Below, one piece after another: positions 63,113 to 64,000 of a stretch of DNA of 64,000 nt (position 1 is the stretch's first letter; every line of letters starts with the position of its first letter). The notes beneath the pieces are model-generated. The model searched no databases. It saw only the letters and a program-made list of their open reading frames with translations, and was not told where the DNA came from. The translations under genes were made by a program, and so were the position numbers. The stretch spans positions 186,001 to 250,000 of the forward strand of contig LR882958.1 in NCBI GenBank assembly GCA_904830895.1, written 5' to 3'. The stretch is from Planktothrix rubescens CCAP 1459/22 (lineage in GTDB: Bacteria; Cyanobacteriota; Cyanobacteriia; Cyanobacteriales; Microcoleaceae).

Positions 63113-63547
63113 TTACGATTCAGAAGAAGGAAAATTTTCTATCCAACAAATATGAGGAGATAGTACATCTCTATAAATTGCATTGTAAAATCTTTCATCT
63201 GCTGTTACCATCTGGCATTTATTAGTAACAGCTAAGGAGAGGTAAACACAATCATAAATAGCTTGGTCAACTCGAACAGCAATTTCTAAAGCCATTGGCA
63301 TTAAGGACTGTGAGGGATAAATTTTTAAATCTCCTCCAATTAAAATAGTTAAATCATTTTGAGCGAGTTCTAAGGTGGTTTCTCCTCGTCGTACCCGCTT
63401 CCATAAAATGTTACCAATTTCCGAAAAAAAGAAATCAGGTACTAATAATTCATGGGCATCATCTAAGAGACACTGAGCAATTTCCGAATGAATCTCAGAC
63501 AATACCCATTTTACTGCTACATTGGCATCAACAACGAATGTATTCAA
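63113..63547 (-). CDS. PIN-domain ribonuclease toxin (VapC-like)
   Basis: 144 residues. The PIN fold carries the acidic triad in FVVDANVAVKWVLSE (Asp near 7), SEIGNILW (Glu near 44) and DQAIYDCVYLSLAVTNKCQMVTADERFY (two Asp). It starts four bases inside the antitoxin gene (ATGA overlap), so translation is coupled. VapC toxins cleave tRNA or rRNA when the antitoxin is degraded. The fold is firm; the target RNA is not known. Confidence 0.9.
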   Translation of the reverse strand: MNTFVVDANVAVKWVLSEIHSEIAQCLLDDAHELLVPDFFFSEIGNILWKRVRRGETTLELAQNDLTILIGGDLKIYPSQSLMPMALEIAVRVDQAIYDCVYLSLAVTNKCQMVTADERFYNAIYRDVLSPHICWIENFPSSES

Positions 63548-63795
63548 CGATTTCTATCCTCTCTCAGAAGTTCTACACTATCACTAAATATCTGATTGCC
63601 ATGTTTTTGACGTGCTACAAAAAGTTTAGCTCGGAAATTAGCTCTTGCAGAAACTTGAGTGGTGATTTCTGCTTCCGCTATTTGGGTGAGAATTGCTTTA
63701 ATTTCATCCTCTAAACTGCGGTTATGTTTTTGCGCCAAACTGCGAATTTTATCAAAAACAACGGGGTTGAGATTATCTAGGACAATCGGATTCAT
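63544..63795 (-). CDS. FitA-like ribbon-helix-helix antitoxin
   Basis: 83 residues, first gene of the pair. The N terminus VLDNLNPVVFDKIRSLAQKHNRSLEDEIKAILTQIAEAE resembles FitA-type antitoxins whose N-terminal arm binds DNA as a ribbon-helix-helix. The C-terminal half (ARANFRAKLFVARQKHGNQIFSDSVELLREDR) would wrap the toxin. The gene sits directly upstream of vapC and probably autoregulates the operon. No operator is obvious in the roughly 40 bases upstream. Confidence 0.85.
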   Translation of the reverse strand: MNPIVLDNLNPVVFDKIRSLAQKHNRSLEDEIKAILTQIAEAEITTQVSARANFRAKLFVARQKHGNQIFSDSVELLREDRNR

Positions 63796-63838
63796 TTCGT
63801 TTCCCCAATATGAGTAATTCTATTCTATTATTAATTTA

Positions 63839-64000
63839 TCAGTATTGAGGTAAATTGCCCATTTTTAGCAGAATTATTAAGTGTTCGATGCGTTCATATT
63901 CGTCAAGTTCCTGTTTTTCTGAAGGAGTTAGTTCGCCCGATTGACTACGATTTAAGAGAGTGTGCAAACGGCTTTGCATTTCCGGGGAGGGACGAAACTG
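63839..64000 (-). CDS. 3' end of a small conserved cyanobacterial gene (partial)
   Basis: The minus strand from the window edge reads QFRPSPEMQSRLHTLLNRSQ, then SGELTPSEKQELDEYERIEH and LIILLKMGNLPQY before a TGA at 63841-63839. The LTPSEKQELDEYERIEHL helix pattern recurs in small cyanobacterial proteins that often accompany toxin or nuclease genes. The start lies beyond 64000. Function unknown. Confidence 0.75.
   Translation of the reverse strand, partial: QFRPSPEMQSRLHTLLNRSQSGELTPSEKQELDEYERIEHLIILLKMGNLPQY

Overview
The window is cyanobacterial chromosome. It carries the photosystem I gene psaD, many HIP1 octamers (GCGATCGC), a CruA-type lycopene cyclase, a cyanobacterial FtsH, and a NAD(P)-linked bidirectional hox hydrogenase cluster. 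The density of short palindromic repeats, two Uma2 genes, a solo tnpB and the hox-hcp arrangement suggest a filamentous non-heterocystous cyanobacterium (Oscillatoriales/Planktothrix-like). That placement is inference. I see no rRNA, tRNA or CRISPR array.

Layout. 1-9.3 kb: a membrane-anchored subtilisin-like protease, a cytosine-C5 DNA methyltransferase, ahcY behind a leader with competing hairpins, a DedA protein, MurJ, an SfsA swollen by in-frame repeats, and a Uma2 protein. 9.4-13.3 kb: small conserved proteins, a lone ABC ATPase, and a divergent TrkA-like regulator/Na+(H+) antiporter pair. 13.4-17.3 kb: an MmeI-type fused restriction-modification enzyme, then a 4 x 124 bp tandem MITE-like array that has replaced the end of a MEKHLA-domain gene. 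17.3-22.3 kb: alpha/beta hydrolase, glycosyltransferase, cyclase-family protein, FtsH. 22.3-24.75 kb: a decaying three-gene block (truncated gene, lamin-tail-domain protein, stop-interrupted gene) bounded by two near-identical HIP1 terminators. 24.7-33 kb: Uma2, CruA-like, aldehyde dehydrogenase, GH10-like hydrolase, APH/kinase fusion, PfkB kinase. 33.1-39 kb: rplY, a dihydroorotate-dehydrogenase-like gene and nifJ (pyruvate:ferredoxin oxidoreductase).

39.2-49.6 kb is the centrepiece. hypC is divergent from hoxE-hoxF-hcp-hoxU-hoxY-hoxH, which is followed by a small [2Fe-2S] thioredoxin-like protein, a PAS sensor, a SpoIIE-type phosphatase and hoxW. The ferredoxin/PAS/SpoIIE trio resembles modules I associate with hydrogenase operons of strict anaerobes and looks like a redox or H2 signalling unit. 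nifJ, hox and hcp together read as a dark/anaerobic fermentative island. hoxW has lost its C-terminal third at a palindromic repeat, while HoxH keeps the tail that HoxW should cleave, so maturation may be impaired.

49.6-64 kb: cysS, hisI, sufE, trpE, psaD, an ABC permease, a repeat array, small conserved proteins, an IscA/SufA-type protein, a solo TnpB element, a methyltransferase, a type IV pilin beside a GT41 (O-GlcNAc-transferase-like) enzyme, and a PIN/RHH toxin-antitoxin pair. A running theme is short palindromic repeats that sit between genes, enter coding sequences in frame (sfsA, nifJ twice, probably trpE) and mark gene truncations (the MEKHLA gene, hoxW).
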